Shown here: positions 41,922-49,767 of the stretch, piece after piece
How the letters are laid out: every line of letters starts with the position of its first letter
How positions within the stretch are numbered: position 1 is the stretch's first letter
NCBI RefSeq assembly: GCF_012927245.1
Contig: NZ_JABBGE010000011.1
Location: 1-64,000, forward strand
Source of the DNA: Streptomyces sp. R302
GTDB taxonomy: Bacteria; Actinomycetota; Actinomycetes; Streptomycetales; Streptomycetaceae
Direction of reading: 5' to 3'
Length of the DNA stretch: 64,000 bases
Notes under the pieces: generated by a model
The model's input: the letters and a program-made list of their open reading frames with translations, nothing else
The model's database searches: none
What the model was told of the DNA's origin: nothing
Position numbers and translations under genes: made by a program

Positions 41922-42833
41922 ATGAATCAGTCGTTTCCGCGGCTCGGTCGGATCAGCAAGGCTGTCATCCCGGCCGCCGGCCTCGGCACCCGCTTTCTTC
42001 CGGCGACGAAGGCGACACCCAAGGAGATGCTCCCGGTCGTCGACAAGCCGGCGATCCAGTACGTCGTCGAGGAGGCCGTCGCCGCCGGTCTCTCCGACGT
42101 GCTCATGATCACCGGCCGGAACAAGCGTCCGCTGGAGGACCACTTCGACCGGAACTACGAGCTGGAGGAGGCGCTGATCCGCAAGGGCGACGACGAGCGC
42201 CTCTCCAAGGTCCAGGAGTCCAGCGACCTCGCCACCATGCACTACGTGCGCCAGGGCGCCCCCCGCGGCCTCGGCCACGCGGTGCTGTGCGCCGCCCCGC
42301 ACGTCGGCGACCAGCCCTTCGCGGTCCTCCTCGGCGACGACCTGATCGACCCGCGCGACCCGCTGCTCGCGCGGATGGTGGAGGTCCAGGAGCGCCACGG
42401 CGGCAGCGTCGTCGCGCTGATGGAGGTCGAGCCCTCCCAGATCCACCTGTACGGCTGCGCGGCGGTCGAGGAGACCGTCGACGGAGACGTGGTGCGGGTG
42501 ACGGACCTGGTGGAGAAGCCGGACCCGGCCGAGGCGCCCAGCAGCTACGCGATCATCGGCCGCTATGTGCTCGACCCGGCGATCTTCGGCACGCTGCGGG
42601 AGACCGAGCCGGGCCGGGGCGGCGAGATCCAGCTCACCGACGCCCTGCAGAAGCTGGCGGGCGACGAGAGCCTCGGCGGTCCGGTGCACGGCGTCGTCTT
42701 CAAGGGCCGCCGCTATGACACCGGCGACCGCGGTGACTATCTGCGTGCCATTGTCAGACTCGCGTGCGAACGTGAGGATCTGGGACCGGACTTCCGGGAC
42801 TGGCTCCGGAGATACGTCAACGAGGAGATGTAG
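41922..42833 (+). CDS. galU: UTP-glucose-1-phosphate uridylyltransferase
   Basis: A 303-residue enzyme making UDP-glucose. KAVIPAAGLGTRFLPATKA is the nucleotide-binding signature, with ATPKEMLPVVDKPAIQYVV and a GGEIQLTDALQ motif. TAAGGT at 41910-41915 stands exactly 6 nt before the ATG and no ribosome site is present, so the transcript is predicted leaderless. It begins the run galU-glp-moaC-mog-rimJ; the galU-glp gap is 4 bp. galU next to glp is the arrangement described for the actinobacterial division gene pair. Confidence 0.93.
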   Translation: MNQSFPRLGRISKAVIPAAGLGTRFLPATKATPKEMLPVVDKPAIQYVVEEAVAAGLSDVLMITGRNKRPLEDHFDRNYELEEALIRKGDDERLSKVQESSDLATMHYVRQGAPRGLGHAVLCAAPHVGDQPFAVLLGDDLIDPRDPLLARMVEVQERHGGSVVALMEVEPSQIHLYGCAAVEETVDGDVVRVTDLVEKPDPAEAPSSYAIIGRYVLDPAIFGTLRETEPGRGGEIQLTDALQKLAGDESLGGPVHGVVFKGRRYDTGDRGDYLRAIVRLACEREDLGPDFRDWLRRYVNEEM

Positions 42834-42837
42834 GACC

Positions 42838-44232
42838 TTGAGCAGCGACACGGCACCGTCCCAGGACCCCCGGGACCCCCAGGACGCCCGGGACCACGGT
42901 CATGGCCACGACCACGGTCACGACCACGCCGTGGGCGACCCCTGCGCGGGGCCGGCCCGCGGCCTGTGGTCGGTCGACGAGCACCTGGCCGACATCCTGG
43001 CGACCGTCCGCCCCCTCGACCCGATCGAGCTGCAGCTGCTCGACGCCCAGGGCTGCGTCCTGGTCGAGGACGTGACGGTGCCGGCGGCGCTGCCGCCGTT
43101 CGACAACAGCTCCATGGACGGGTACGCGGTCCGGGTCGCCGACGTCGCGGGCGCGACCGAGGAGTACCCGGCGGTCCTCACCGTCATCGGCGACGTCGCC
43201 GCGGGTGCCGACGGCCTGCCGGAGGTCGGCCCCGGGCAGGCCGCCCGGATCATGACCGGCGCCCCGCTGCCGCCCGGCGCCGAGGCCGTCGTCCCCGTCG
43301 AGTGGACCGACGGCGGCGCGGGCGAGGGCGCGGCGACCGGCATGCGGGCCGCGAGCAGCGCCCCCGAGGGCGCCGCCGGCGAGGTGCGGGTGCACCGCGC
43401 GGCGGAGGCCGGCGCCCATGTCCGCCGGGCCGGCAGCGACGTGCGGGCCGGGGAGCTGGCCCTCGCCGCCGGCACGGTCCTCGGTCCGCCGCAGCTCGGC
43501 CTGCTCGCCGCGATCGGCCGCGGCACGGTCACCGTCCGCCCCCGCCCGCGCGTGGTGGTCCTCTCCACGGGCAGCGAACTCGTCCAGCCCGGCGAGGAGC
43601 TGGGCCCCGGCCGGATCCACGACTCCAACAGCTTCGCGCTCGCCGCCGCCGCCCGCGACGCCGGCGCGCTCGCCTACCGGGTCGGCGCGGTCGCCGACGA
43701 GGCCGAGTCGCTCCGCGCCACCATCGAGGACCAGCTCATCCGGGCCGACCTCGTCGTCACCACCGGCGGCGTCAGCGTCGGCGCCTACGACGTGGTCAAG
43801 GAGGCGCTGACCGCCGACGGCCGGGTCGACTTCCGCAAGCTCGCCATGCAGCCGGGCAAGCCGCAGGGCTTCGGCACGGTCGGCGCCGAGCAGATCCCGC
43901 TCCTCGCCCTGCCGGGCAACCCGGTCTCCTCGTACGTCTCCTTCGAGCTGTTCGTGCGGCCCGCCATCCGCGCCCTGATGGGCCTGGAGGACCTGCACCG
44001 CCCGGTCGTCCGCGCCGCACTGAAGGCCGACGCGCCGCTCTCCTCTCCGTCCGGCCGCCGCCAGTACCTCCGGGGGACGTACGACGCCGAGTCCGGCACC
44101 GTCACCCCCGTGGGCGGAGCCGGCTCGCACCTGATCGCCGCCCTCGCCCACGCGGACTGCCTGCTCGTCGTCCCGGAGGACCGCGACACGGCCGCCCCCG
44201 GCGACGAGCTGGACGTGGTCCTTCTCGGCTGA
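42838..44232 (+). CDS. glp: Gephyrin-like molybdotransferase Glp (MoeA family)
   Basis: A 464-residue MoeA-family protein, which in Moco synthesis inserts molybdate into adenylylated molybdopterin. PPFDNSSMDGYAVR, IMTGAPLPPGAEAVVPVE, VVVLSTGSELVQPGEELGPG and LVVTTGGVSVGAYD are MoeA motifs. An unusual N-terminal stretch DHGHGHDHGHDH could bind metals. The start is TTG at 42838 with AGGAG 10 nt upstream. In Corynebacterium the paralogue between galU and rimJ is Glp, which binds FtsZ/SepF and a membrane receptor (established). The same gene order, ending in the receptor gene at 46143, argues for that role here; the neighbouring moaC and mog keep catalysis plausible too. Confidence 0.85.
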   Translation: MSSDTAPSQDPRDPQDARDHGHGHDHGHDHAVGDPCAGPARGLWSVDEHLADILATVRPLDPIELQLLDAQGCVLVEDVTVPAALPPFDNSSMDGYAVRVADVAGATEEYPAVLTVIGDVAAGADGLPEVGPGQAARIMTGAPLPPGAEAVVPVEWTDGGAGEGAATGMRAASSAPEGAAGEVRVHRAAEAGAHVRRAGSDVRAGELALAAGTVLGPPQLGLLAAIGRGTVTVRPRPRVVVLSTGSELVQPGEELGPGRIHDSNSFALAAAARDAGALAYRVGAVADEAESLRATIEDQLIRADLVVTTGGVSVGAYDVVKEALTADGRVDFRKLAMQPGKPQGFGTVGAEQIPLLALPGNPVSSYVSFELFVRPAIRALMGLEDLHRPVVRAALKADAPLSSPSGRRQYLRGTYDAESGTVTPVGGAGSHLIAALAHADCLLVVPEDRDTAAPGDELDVVLLG

Positions 44233-44291
44233 GGGGGACGGCGCGGGGGTACGGTGTGTCGTCCCACACAGCGACCGGGAGTGTCACGGCG

Positions 44292-44789
44292 ATGAGCACG
44301 CAGCAAGGTCTCACCCACATCGACGAGGCGGGCGCGGCCCGCATGGTCGACGTCTCGGCGAAGGACGTCACGTCCCGCACGGCGCGCGCGAGCGGGCGGG
44401 TGCTCGTCTCGCCGCGCGTGATCGAGCTGCTGCGCGGCGAGGGCGTGCCGAAGGGCGACGCGCTGGCCACCGCCCGGATCGCCGGGATCATGGGCGCCAA
44501 GAAGACCCCGGACCTCATCCCGCTCTGCCACCCGCTGGCCGTCTCCGGCGTGACGCTCGACCTCACCGTCGCGGACGACGCCGTGGAGATCCTGGCGACC
44601 GTGAAGACGACGGACCGCACGGGCGTGGAGATGGAGGCGCTGACCGCCGTGTCGGTGGCCGCGCTGACCGTCGTGGACATGGTGAAGGCCGTGGACAAGG
44701 GCGCGGTCATCTCCGACGTACGGGTCGAGGAGAAGACCGGCGGCAAGTCGGGCCACTGGACCAGGACGGACGCGGAGGGCACGGCGTGA
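44292..44789 (+). CDS. moaC: Cyclic pyranopterin monophosphate synthase MoaC
   Basis: A 165-residue enzyme of the first Moco step, acting on the MoaA product to give cPMP. LTHIDEAGAARMVDVSAKD, GIMGAKKTPDLIPLCHPL and TGVEMEALTAVSVAALT carry the conserved active-site residues. GGGAG precedes the ATG. A TACGGT element and GTGTG/CACAC inverted repeat in the 59-bp gap from glp could give it its own promoter. It overlaps mog by GTGA. Confidence 0.92.
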   Translation: MSTQQGLTHIDEAGAARMVDVSAKDVTSRTARASGRVLVSPRVIELLRGEGVPKGDALATARIAGIMGAKKTPDLIPLCHPLAVSGVTLDLTVADDAVEILATVKTTDRTGVEMEALTAVSVAALTVVDMVKAVDKGAVISDVRVEEKTGGKSGHWTRTDAEGTA

Positions 44790-45346
44790 CGCGCGGCGGC
44801 CGGGTCGCGGGCGCCCACGAGGGGCACGGCGGCCCTGCGACGGCTCCGTACGCGGCGCTCGTCGTCACCGCCTCCAACCGGGCCTCCGCCGGGGTCTACG
44901 AGGACAAGGGCGGCCCGCTGATCGCCGAGGGCCTGCGCGCCCTGGGCTTCGCCGTCGACGGGCCGCAGGTCGTCCCCGACGGGGCGCCCGTCGAGGCGGC
45001 GCTGCGGGCCGGGGTCGCGGCCGGGTACGACGTGATCCTCACGACCGGCGGCACCGGCATCTCGCCGACCGACGAGACGCCCGAGGTCACCGCCCGGGTC
45101 CTGGACCGGCACATCCCCGGCATCCCGGAGGCGATCCGGGCGTACGGCCGGGAGAAGGTGCCGACGGCGGCGCTCTCGCGCGGCCTCGCCGGGGTCGCGG
45201 GAGGCACGCTGATCGTGAACCTGCCGGGTTCGACCGGCGGGGTACGGGACGGGCTCGCCGTCCTGGAGCCGCTGCTGCGGCACGCCGTGGACCAGATCCG
45301 CGGCGGCGACCACCCGAGACCGGCGGAAGCGGGCCCGGCGTCATGA
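44786..45346 (+). CDS. mog: Molybdopterin adenylyltransferase (MogA/MoaB type)
   Basis: A 186-residue protein that adenylates molybdopterin before MoeA-type metal insertion. VILTTGGTGISPTDETPEVT is the family signature, with VVTASNRASAGVYEDKGG and VNLPGSTGGVRDGL. It carries an N-terminal extension of about 20 residues containing HEGHGG. GTG start overlaps the moaC stop and the stop overlaps rimJ, so moaC-mog-rimJ are translationally coupled. Confidence 0.9.
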   Translation: MTRGGRVAGAHEGHGGPATAPYAALVVTASNRASAGVYEDKGGPLIAEGLRALGFAVDGPQVVPDGAPVEAALRAGVAAGYDVILTTGGTGISPTDETPEVTARVLDRHIPGIPEAIRAYGREKVPTAALSRGLAGVAGGTLIVNLPGSTGGVRDGLAVLEPLLRHAVDQIRGGDHPRPAEAGPAS

Positions 45347-45963
45347 GCACGGCCTGGCCGGCCGTCCTCGCCGACGGAGACGTGGTGCTCCGCCCGATAA
45401 GGATGCGCGACCAGCGGGAGTGGCGGGAGGTGAACCGCCGCAACCGCGAGTGGCTGCGCCCCTGGGAGGCGACGGTGCCGCCGCCCGCGCCCGGCATGCC
45501 GCCCGCGCAGCGCCCCACGTACCGTCAGATGGTGCGCCATCTGCGGTCGGAGGCGCACGCCGGTCGGATGCTGCCGTTCGTCATCGAGTACCGGGGCCGG
45601 ATGGCCGGGCAGCTGACGGTCGCCGGGATCACCTGGGGCTCGATGTGCTCCGGGCACGTGGGCTACTGGGTGGACAGCGAGGTCGCCGGGCGCGGGGTGA
45701 TGCCGACGGCGGTCGCGCTCGCCACCGACCACTGCTTCCGCACGGTGGGCCTGCACCGGATGGAGGTGTGCATCCGGCCGGAGAACGGCCCCTCGCGGCG
45801 CGTGGTGGAGAAACTCGGCTTCAGGGAAGAGGGGGTGCGGCCGCGCTATCTCCACATCGACGGCGCCTGGCGGGACCACCTGGTCTTCGCGCTGACGGCG
45901 GAGGAGATCCCGGAGGGGCTGCTGGCCCGCTGGCACCGCACGCGACGCAGGGACGCCGCCTAG
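45343..45963 (+). CDS. RimJ/RimL-type GNAT acetyltransferase
   Basis: A 206-residue GNAT with GDVVLRPIRMRDQREW at the N-terminus and the acetyl-CoA-binding region HVGYWVDSEVAGRGVMPTAV, then RMEVCIRPENGPSRRVVEKL, typical of RimJ-like N-alpha-acetyltransferases. It lies between mog and the sepX/glpR gene; rimJ occupies the same slot in the corynebacterial galU-glp-rimJ-glpR cluster. It ends before an AT-rich 179-bp spacer. Confidence 0.88.
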   Translation: MSTAWPAVLADGDVVLRPIRMRDQREWREVNRRNREWLRPWEATVPPPAPGMPPAQRPTYRQMVRHLRSEAHAGRMLPFVIEYRGRMAGQLTVAGITWGSMCSGHVGYWVDSEVAGRGVMPTAVALATDHCFRTVGLHRMEVCIRPENGPSRRVVEKLGFREEGVRPRYLHIDGAWRDHLVFALTAEEIPEGLLARWHRTRRRDAA

Positions 45964-46142
45964 CCCTGCACGAGCCGGCCCTTCACGCCACCAGGATTCA
46001 CATAACTGTTCGAATTCCAGCGGCATATGAACAGCGATCGATCTGAACAATCACAAAAAAGTTCAGTGATATCAGCCAGATCGTGCGACACACCGGGCCA
46101 ATTGGCCGATGCCCCGTCGCGAACCCCTCTACCGTGTGAGGC
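45964..46142. other. AT-rich spacer upstream of sepX/glpR
   Basis: This 179-bp interval is markedly poorer in GC than its surroundings between about 45990 and 46090, including a run of six A. CTGAAC and GTTCAG flank the A-run as inverted repeats, and ATCAC/GTGAT overlap them. A GACAC pentamer (46087-46091), the WhiA/WhiB core motif, is present but could be chance. TACCGT at 46130-46135 stands 7 nt before the GTG of the next gene. Confidence 0.5.
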
Positions 46143-47165
46143 GTGAGCAGCAGCGGCCTCATCTACGCAGTCATCGTCGGGGCCTGGGCCGCCTACCTGG
46201 TGCCGATGTGGCTCCGCAGGCAGGACGAGCTGAACGAGGCCCGTCCGACGGAACGCTTCAGCACCGCCATCCGGCTCCTCTCCGGACGGGCGGGGATGGA
46301 GCGCCGGTACGCCAAGGAGCTCCGCGAGCGGGACCGTACGGCCCAGGACGCGGCGACCGACGTCGACCCGGACGCGGCGACCGAGCACCTGAGCTCGGTC
46401 GACGTCCGGGCCTTCGCCGCGCCCCCGGCCAGGACCGAGGCGCGCCTCGAACTCCCCGAACCCGCCCCGCAGCCCGAGGCCGCGCCCGCCCCGGCGGCCC
46501 GCGCCGCCGCCGAGCGCGCCCGCCGCGGCAAGGCCCTGGCGCGCCGCCGGCGCACCACCATCGTGCTGTTCTCCGCCTTCACCCTCGGGGCCGTCGTCGC
46601 CGCGGTCGGCGGCGTCGCCTTCCTGTGGGCGCCCGGCGTGCCCGCCGTCCTGCTCAGCGCCTACATCGTCCACCTGCGCGGACAGGAGCGCCGCCGCTTC
46701 GTGTACGTGATGGACCGGCGCCGCGCCGAGGCCGCCGCCGCCCGGCTCCGCGAGTCCCGCCGGGCCGCCGCGCCCGAGCCCGAGCCGTCGCCCGCGCCCC
46801 CGGTCTCCCCGCAGGAGGCCGACCGGCGCGCCCTGGTCGAGCAGACCGACCACGCCGAGTGGGTGGACCAGCAGCGCGAGCGCGGCCCGGCCCGCGGCGA
46901 CAGCTGGGACCCGGTGCCGGTGCCGCTGCCCACGTACGTCACCGCGCCGGTCGCCCCGCGCGCCTCCAACGGCGTGGACGTCACCGACCCGGAGACCTGG
47001 AGCGCGGCCCGCTCCTCCACCGCCGAGCAGCCCCCGGCCGCCTCCCCGGCGCCGCGCCGCCGCCCGGCCCCGCCGCGCCGCGGCCGGGACCACGGCCGCA
47101 CCCCGCTCTTCGACCAGTACGCCGACCACGCGGACGACGAGCGCCCCCGCGCCGCCAACGAATGA
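46143..47165 (+). CDS. sepX: Divisome membrane protein SepX / Glp receptor GlpR
   Basis: A 340-residue membrane protein. The N-terminus SSSGLIYAVIVGAWAAYLVP is a transmembrane helix followed by the conserved MWLRRQDELNEARPTERFST. A basic segment (RGKALARRRRTTIVL) precedes a hydrophobic hairpin (about 138-180). The C-terminal half is Pro/Arg-rich and disordered-looking, ending in LFDQYADHADDERPRAANE. This topology and location match GlpR of Corynebacterium and, I believe, SepX of Streptomyces, which act with FtsZ/SepF in septation (established for those species). The GTG seems leaderless. Confidence 0.8.
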   Translation: MSSSGLIYAVIVGAWAAYLVPMWLRRQDELNEARPTERFSTAIRLLSGRAGMERRYAKELRERDRTAQDAATDVDPDAATEHLSSVDVRAFAAPPARTEARLELPEPAPQPEAAPAPAARAAAERARRGKALARRRRTTIVLFSAFTLGAVVAAVGGVAFLWAPGVPAVLLSAYIVHLRGQERRRFVYVMDRRRAEAAAARLRESRRAAAPEPEPSPAPPVSPQEADRRALVEQTDHAEWVDQQRERGPARGDSWDPVPVPLPTYVTAPVAPRASNGVDVTDPETWSAARSSTAEQPPAASPAPRRRPAPPRRGRDHGRTPLFDQYADHADDERPRAANE

Positions 47166-47186
47166 GAGACCCCCGCACGGGGCCTC
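47166..47186 (+). terminator. Weak hairpin after sepX/glpR
   Basis: GAG-A-CCCC and GGGG-C-CTC pair with an A/C mismatch around CGCAC immediately after the stop. It separates the divisome gene from the tRNA promoter, which has TAATGT at 47234-47239. Confidence 0.5.
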
Positions 47187-47253
47187 ATCTGACCTGCGGC
47201 GTAAGCGATTTTTCTTCTCGGCGACCGGGATGCTAATGTTTCACACGTCGCAG

Positions 47254-47330
47254 GGGCCTGTGGCGCAGTCCGGTAGCGCACCTCGTTCGCATCGAGGGGG
47301 TCAGGGGTTCGAATCCCCTCAGGTCCACCA
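47254..47330 (+). tRNA. tRNA-Ala (anticodon CGC), CCA encoded
   Basis: Acceptor arms GGGCCTG and CAGGTCC pair with a G3-U70 wobble, the alanine identity element. The D stem is GCGC/GCGC, the anticodon stem CCTCG/CGAGG encloses TTCGCAT, giving anticodon CGC for GCG codons, and the T arm is AGGGG-TTCGAAT-CCCCT. CCA follows at 47328-47330. TAATGT at 47234-47239 is the probable -10 element. Confidence 0.95.
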
Positions 47331-47364
47331 GCGACTGTTCTTGAGTTCGCTCAGGAAGAGTTCA

Positions 47365-47403
47365 CGAGATCCCGTCCGATCTGATTGATCGGACGGGATC
47401 TCG
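47365..47403 (+). terminator. Long perfect hairpin downstream of tRNA-Ala
   Basis: CGAGATCCCGTCCGATC (47365-47381) and GATCGGACGGGATCTCG (47387-47403) form a 17-bp perfect stem with loop TGATT, 35 bp beyond the tRNA. It is a transcription terminator. Confidence 0.85.
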
Positions 47404-47489
47404 GCGTTTCCGGGGTCTGTACGAGGTGCGTCCGAACGAGGTCGACGCTGGGGACGGGTGTCTTGCGGTCGTCGGCCTGAAGTTTCGGG

Positions 47490-47678
47490 GTCGAGCCCGG
47501 CGGTCGTACGGGCCAGTGCGGCCGGCATGGCGGGACAGGCCAGGGTGCCGTCGACGAGGAGGGCACCTTGGTGGGTGCCCTGGACGCCCCGGTGCTGCTG
47601 CATGGGGCATCGAAGCTCCCGCTTGGCGTGTTCACAGGCCTGAGGATGAGGATCACCAACTTCAGGGGCAAGGGCCAA
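47490..47678 (-). pseudogene. Possible decayed reading frame (transposase-like fragment)
   Basis: The reverse strand reads HPQACEHAKRELRCPMQQHR and VDGTLACPAMPAALARTTAG before losing protein character. The VDGTLxCPxMPxAL phrase recalls a segment of actinobacterial DDE-transposase-like proteins, from memory and unverified. No start, no catalytic motif and no terminal repeats were found. It may equally be noise. Confidence 0.25.
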
Positions 47679-47698
47679 GAGCGCCCTGACCTAGAGTC

Positions 47699-48541
47699 AT
47701 GGCCGTGGCCGAACCCCTTTCGAGCGAGACCCTGAAGGAATTCCTGGGCATCATACGAGTCGGCGAAGTCCGTACCGGCCGCGTCATGAGCATCGAGGAC
47801 CGGGAGGTGCTCGTCGAACTGGACGGGTTCTCCGGTCCCGGGAAAGCAGTGGGGCGTATCCCGCGTGGTGATCTGACCCGCAAGGCAATCGAGCATCCAT
47901 CCGAGGCTGTGAGCATCGGGCAGCGGCTCGCCTTCGAAGTGATAGCCGTCGACTGGCATCAGGAGCGTGTCTGGGCCTCCGCTTCAGCGTGTGAGGACCC
48001 GGCTCTGCGAGCGTTTCTTCTTGGCCTTCGGTGCGGCGCAACACACCAAGGTCAGGTGCAGAGCGTCCACAACTTCGGTGTGTTCGTGAACCTCGACGGC
48101 GAACCGGTCGATCAGTGCACCGGGTTCATCAGGGGCCCCGAACTGAGCTGGCTGCGGATCGACCATCCCGCAGACGTCGTCACTACGCGCCAGCGGGTCG
48201 TGGGCGAGATCATCGACGTAGACACCCGGCGTGGACAGGTTCAGCTGTCGCTGAAGGCTCTCCAGAAGGACCCGCTCGTTCCCTTCACGGACCAGGTAGG
48301 CATCATCACGACCGGGCAGGTCACCAGGCTGATCCCCTTCGGAGCCTTCGTCCGCATCGCCGACGGCGTCGAGGGCCTCGTGCACAACACCGAGTTCCGT
48401 GACGAGCCCGTCGAGCACCCCGGCCAGATGGTGAGCGAGGGTGACGGGATCACCGTACGGATCGTCGAGGTCGACCTCGCGCGGCGCCGCCTCACCCTGT
48501 CCGCCAGAAATCTGCCTCAGGAGGGGCAGGGGCCCTTCTGA
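47699..48541 (+). CDS. Triple S1-domain RNA-binding protein
   Basis: A 280-residue cytoplasmic protein made of three OB-fold S1 units, about 19-95, 103-182 and 197-275. Each has the G-x-V, F/V-x-L-G and H-P-V/G-D-x-V elements (for example GQVQSVHNFGVFVNLDGEPV and GQVTRLIPFGAFVRIADGVE). It is shorter than ribosomal protein S1 and lacks its N-terminal ribosome-docking part; the third unit is the most canonical. Codon use is slightly less GC-biased than neighbours. Being next to a tRNA and a DUF5958-type gene, it may be an accessory translation or RNA-stress factor (inference). Confidence 0.8.
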   Translation: MAVAEPLSSETLKEFLGIIRVGEVRTGRVMSIEDREVLVELDGFSGPGKAVGRIPRGDLTRKAIEHPSEAVSIGQRLAFEVIAVDWHQERVWASASACEDPALRAFLLGLRCGATHQGQVQSVHNFGVFVNLDGEPVDQCTGFIRGPELSWLRIDHPADVVTTRQRVVGEIIDVDTRRGQVQLSLKALQKDPLVPFTDQVGIITTGQVTRLIPFGAFVRIADGVEGLVHNTEFRDEPVEHPGQMVSEGDGITVRIVEVDLARRRLTLSARNLPQEGQGPF

Positions 48542-48564
48542 GGAACCAAACCGGCTGTGAGCAG

Positions 48565-48963
48565 TCAGCCAGCGGCAGACAGATGGTGCCACCAGTGGAC
48601 ACAGCCGCCGGAGCAGAAGCGCTCGCGGCGCCGTCCGTCGGCGACCGCGAGCACTGCGATCAGCAGCTTGAACGCCTTACGGCGTTCATCGACAGGCGTG
48701 AGGCCGGCGATCTTTCCCAGTTGCATGTCGATCCGGCCCCGTGAGATCAGCACCGCGGGCGTATGCGTCGGGCGCAGCCCAGAACGGCGGATGCTCTTCG
48801 AGGCATCCTCGGCGACAGCGCGCGCTTGGACGCAGTGATGACACAGGAACCGCAGCACCTCGGACTGTTTTTCCTGGCCGAGGCCGTCGAACCACTCGAT
48901 GCCTTCGGACGTGGGGCGCAGACCCTGGGCGAGTTCGTTCAGCAGGACGTCCCGTTCGTTCAC
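48565..48963 (-). CDS. DUF5958-type protein
   Basis: A 132-residue protein, recognised from NERDVLLNELAQGLRP, IEWFDGLGQEKQSEVLRFL, HHCVQARAVAED and RRRERFCSGGCVHWWHHLSA, with a C-terminal Cys/His group that could bind metal. The start is the GTG at 48963 with GGGGAG 6 nt upstream; the frame remains open a little further but without that site. It converges on the S1-domain gene with a 23-bp gap. The family has no known function. Confidence 0.7.
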   Translation of the reverse strand: MNERDVLLNELAQGLRPTSEGIEWFDGLGQEKQSEVLRFLCHHCVQARAVAEDASKSIRRSGLRPTHTPAVLISRGRIDMQLGKIAGLTPVDERRKAFKLLIAVLAVADGRRRERFCSGGCVHWWHHLSAAG

Positions 48964-49189
48964 GACTGCTCCCCAGGAGATCAGACGGCACTCGGCCGCA
49001 GAGTCGGCACGGACCCACATCTGCCACGTGAGCATGCCCACGCCCACTGACCACGCCACTCTGCCGTGCGCGGCCGCTCGAACACCAACCCATTACGAGC
49101 GGCATGGGCGCAGTGTCGGGAAACGATCTCCAGTCAGACGGGAAGCGATCTTCGTCGTTCACGGCTTTTCCGGGGCGAGGGCCGACAAG

Positions 49190-49225
49190 GCGACGGCCCC
49201 GGCGAAGGATCGCCGGGGCCGTCGC
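49190..49225 (-). terminator. Strong hairpin terminator of the GNAT gene
   Basis: GCGACGGCCCCGGCG (49190-49204) and CGCCGGGGCCGTCGC (49211-49225) form a perfect 15-bp stem, 6 bp past the GNAT stop on the minus strand. Confidence 0.85.
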
Positions 49226-49231
49226 GGGCGG

Positions 49232-49717
49232 TCAGGCCAGCGGCTTCACGAAGCAGAGGCTGCTGTCGTGGTGGCGGTAGTGGCCGAACTTGTTCGGGCT
49301 GGGCTCGTAGCCGCTGGAGGTGTAGAGGGCGATGGCCTCGGGCTGTTCGGTGCCGGTCTCCAGGACCATGCGGGTGCGGCCGGCGGCGCGGGCGTCGTCC
49401 TCCAGGAGGGCCAGGATGCGGCGGGCCAGGCCCAGGCCGCGGGCCTCGGGTATGACGTACATGCGCTTCAGCTCGGCGTCGCCGTCCGCGTACCCCTCCT
49501 CGTTCTCCTCCTGACCGCGCCAGGCGCCGCTGGCGACCGGGCGGCCCTCGGGGTCGTACGCGAGGAGGTAGAGGCCCCGCGGCGGGGTGAACATCGAGGC
49601 GTCGAGCGGGGTGGCGTCGCCCTCGCCGTCGCCGTAGCGGACGACGTACTCGGCCAGCACCTCGTCCTGCAGTTTCACGGAGTCGGGGTGGTCGTAGGGG
49701 GTGGGCTCGATGCGCAT
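49232..49717 (-). CDS. GNAT acetyltransferase
   Basis: A 161-residue single-domain N-acetyltransferase. The acetyl-CoA-binding motif A is ELKRMYVIPEARGLGLARRIL, followed by motif B MVLETGTEQPEAIALYTSSGY. The substrate is unknown. It is divergent from the exonuclease III gene with a 50-bp gap. Confidence 0.88.
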   Translation of the reverse strand: MRIEPTPYDHPDSVKLQDEVLAEYVVRYGDGEGDATPLDASMFTPPRGLYLLAYDPEGRPVASGAWRGQEENEEGYADGDAELKRMYVIPEARGLGLARRILALLEDDARAAGRTRMVLETGTEQPEAIALYTSSGYEPSPNKFGHYRHHDSSLCFVKPLA

Positions 49718-49767
49718 GGCGTCGATCGTACGTGTATGCGAGCGGTGGGTGTCGGTATTCTCCCGGG

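Larger units (their letters stand above)
47331..47698. other. Gene-poor segment downstream of tRNA-Ala
   Basis: 368 bp between the tRNA and the S1-domain gene. Apart from the terminator it holds no intact gene; codon structure is weak on both strands. The reverse strand around 47490-47678 reads like a degraded coding region. No duplicate of the tRNA 3' end was found within the next 2 kb, so no bounded element can be demonstrated. Confidence 0.55.

Noticed and set aside
47328-49231. Integrated element bounded by a duplicated tRNA-Ala 3' end
   Set aside because: I looked for a second copy of the T-arm/acceptor sequence downstream and found none in the window, and there is no integrase gene. 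Only a possible remnant can be claimed.
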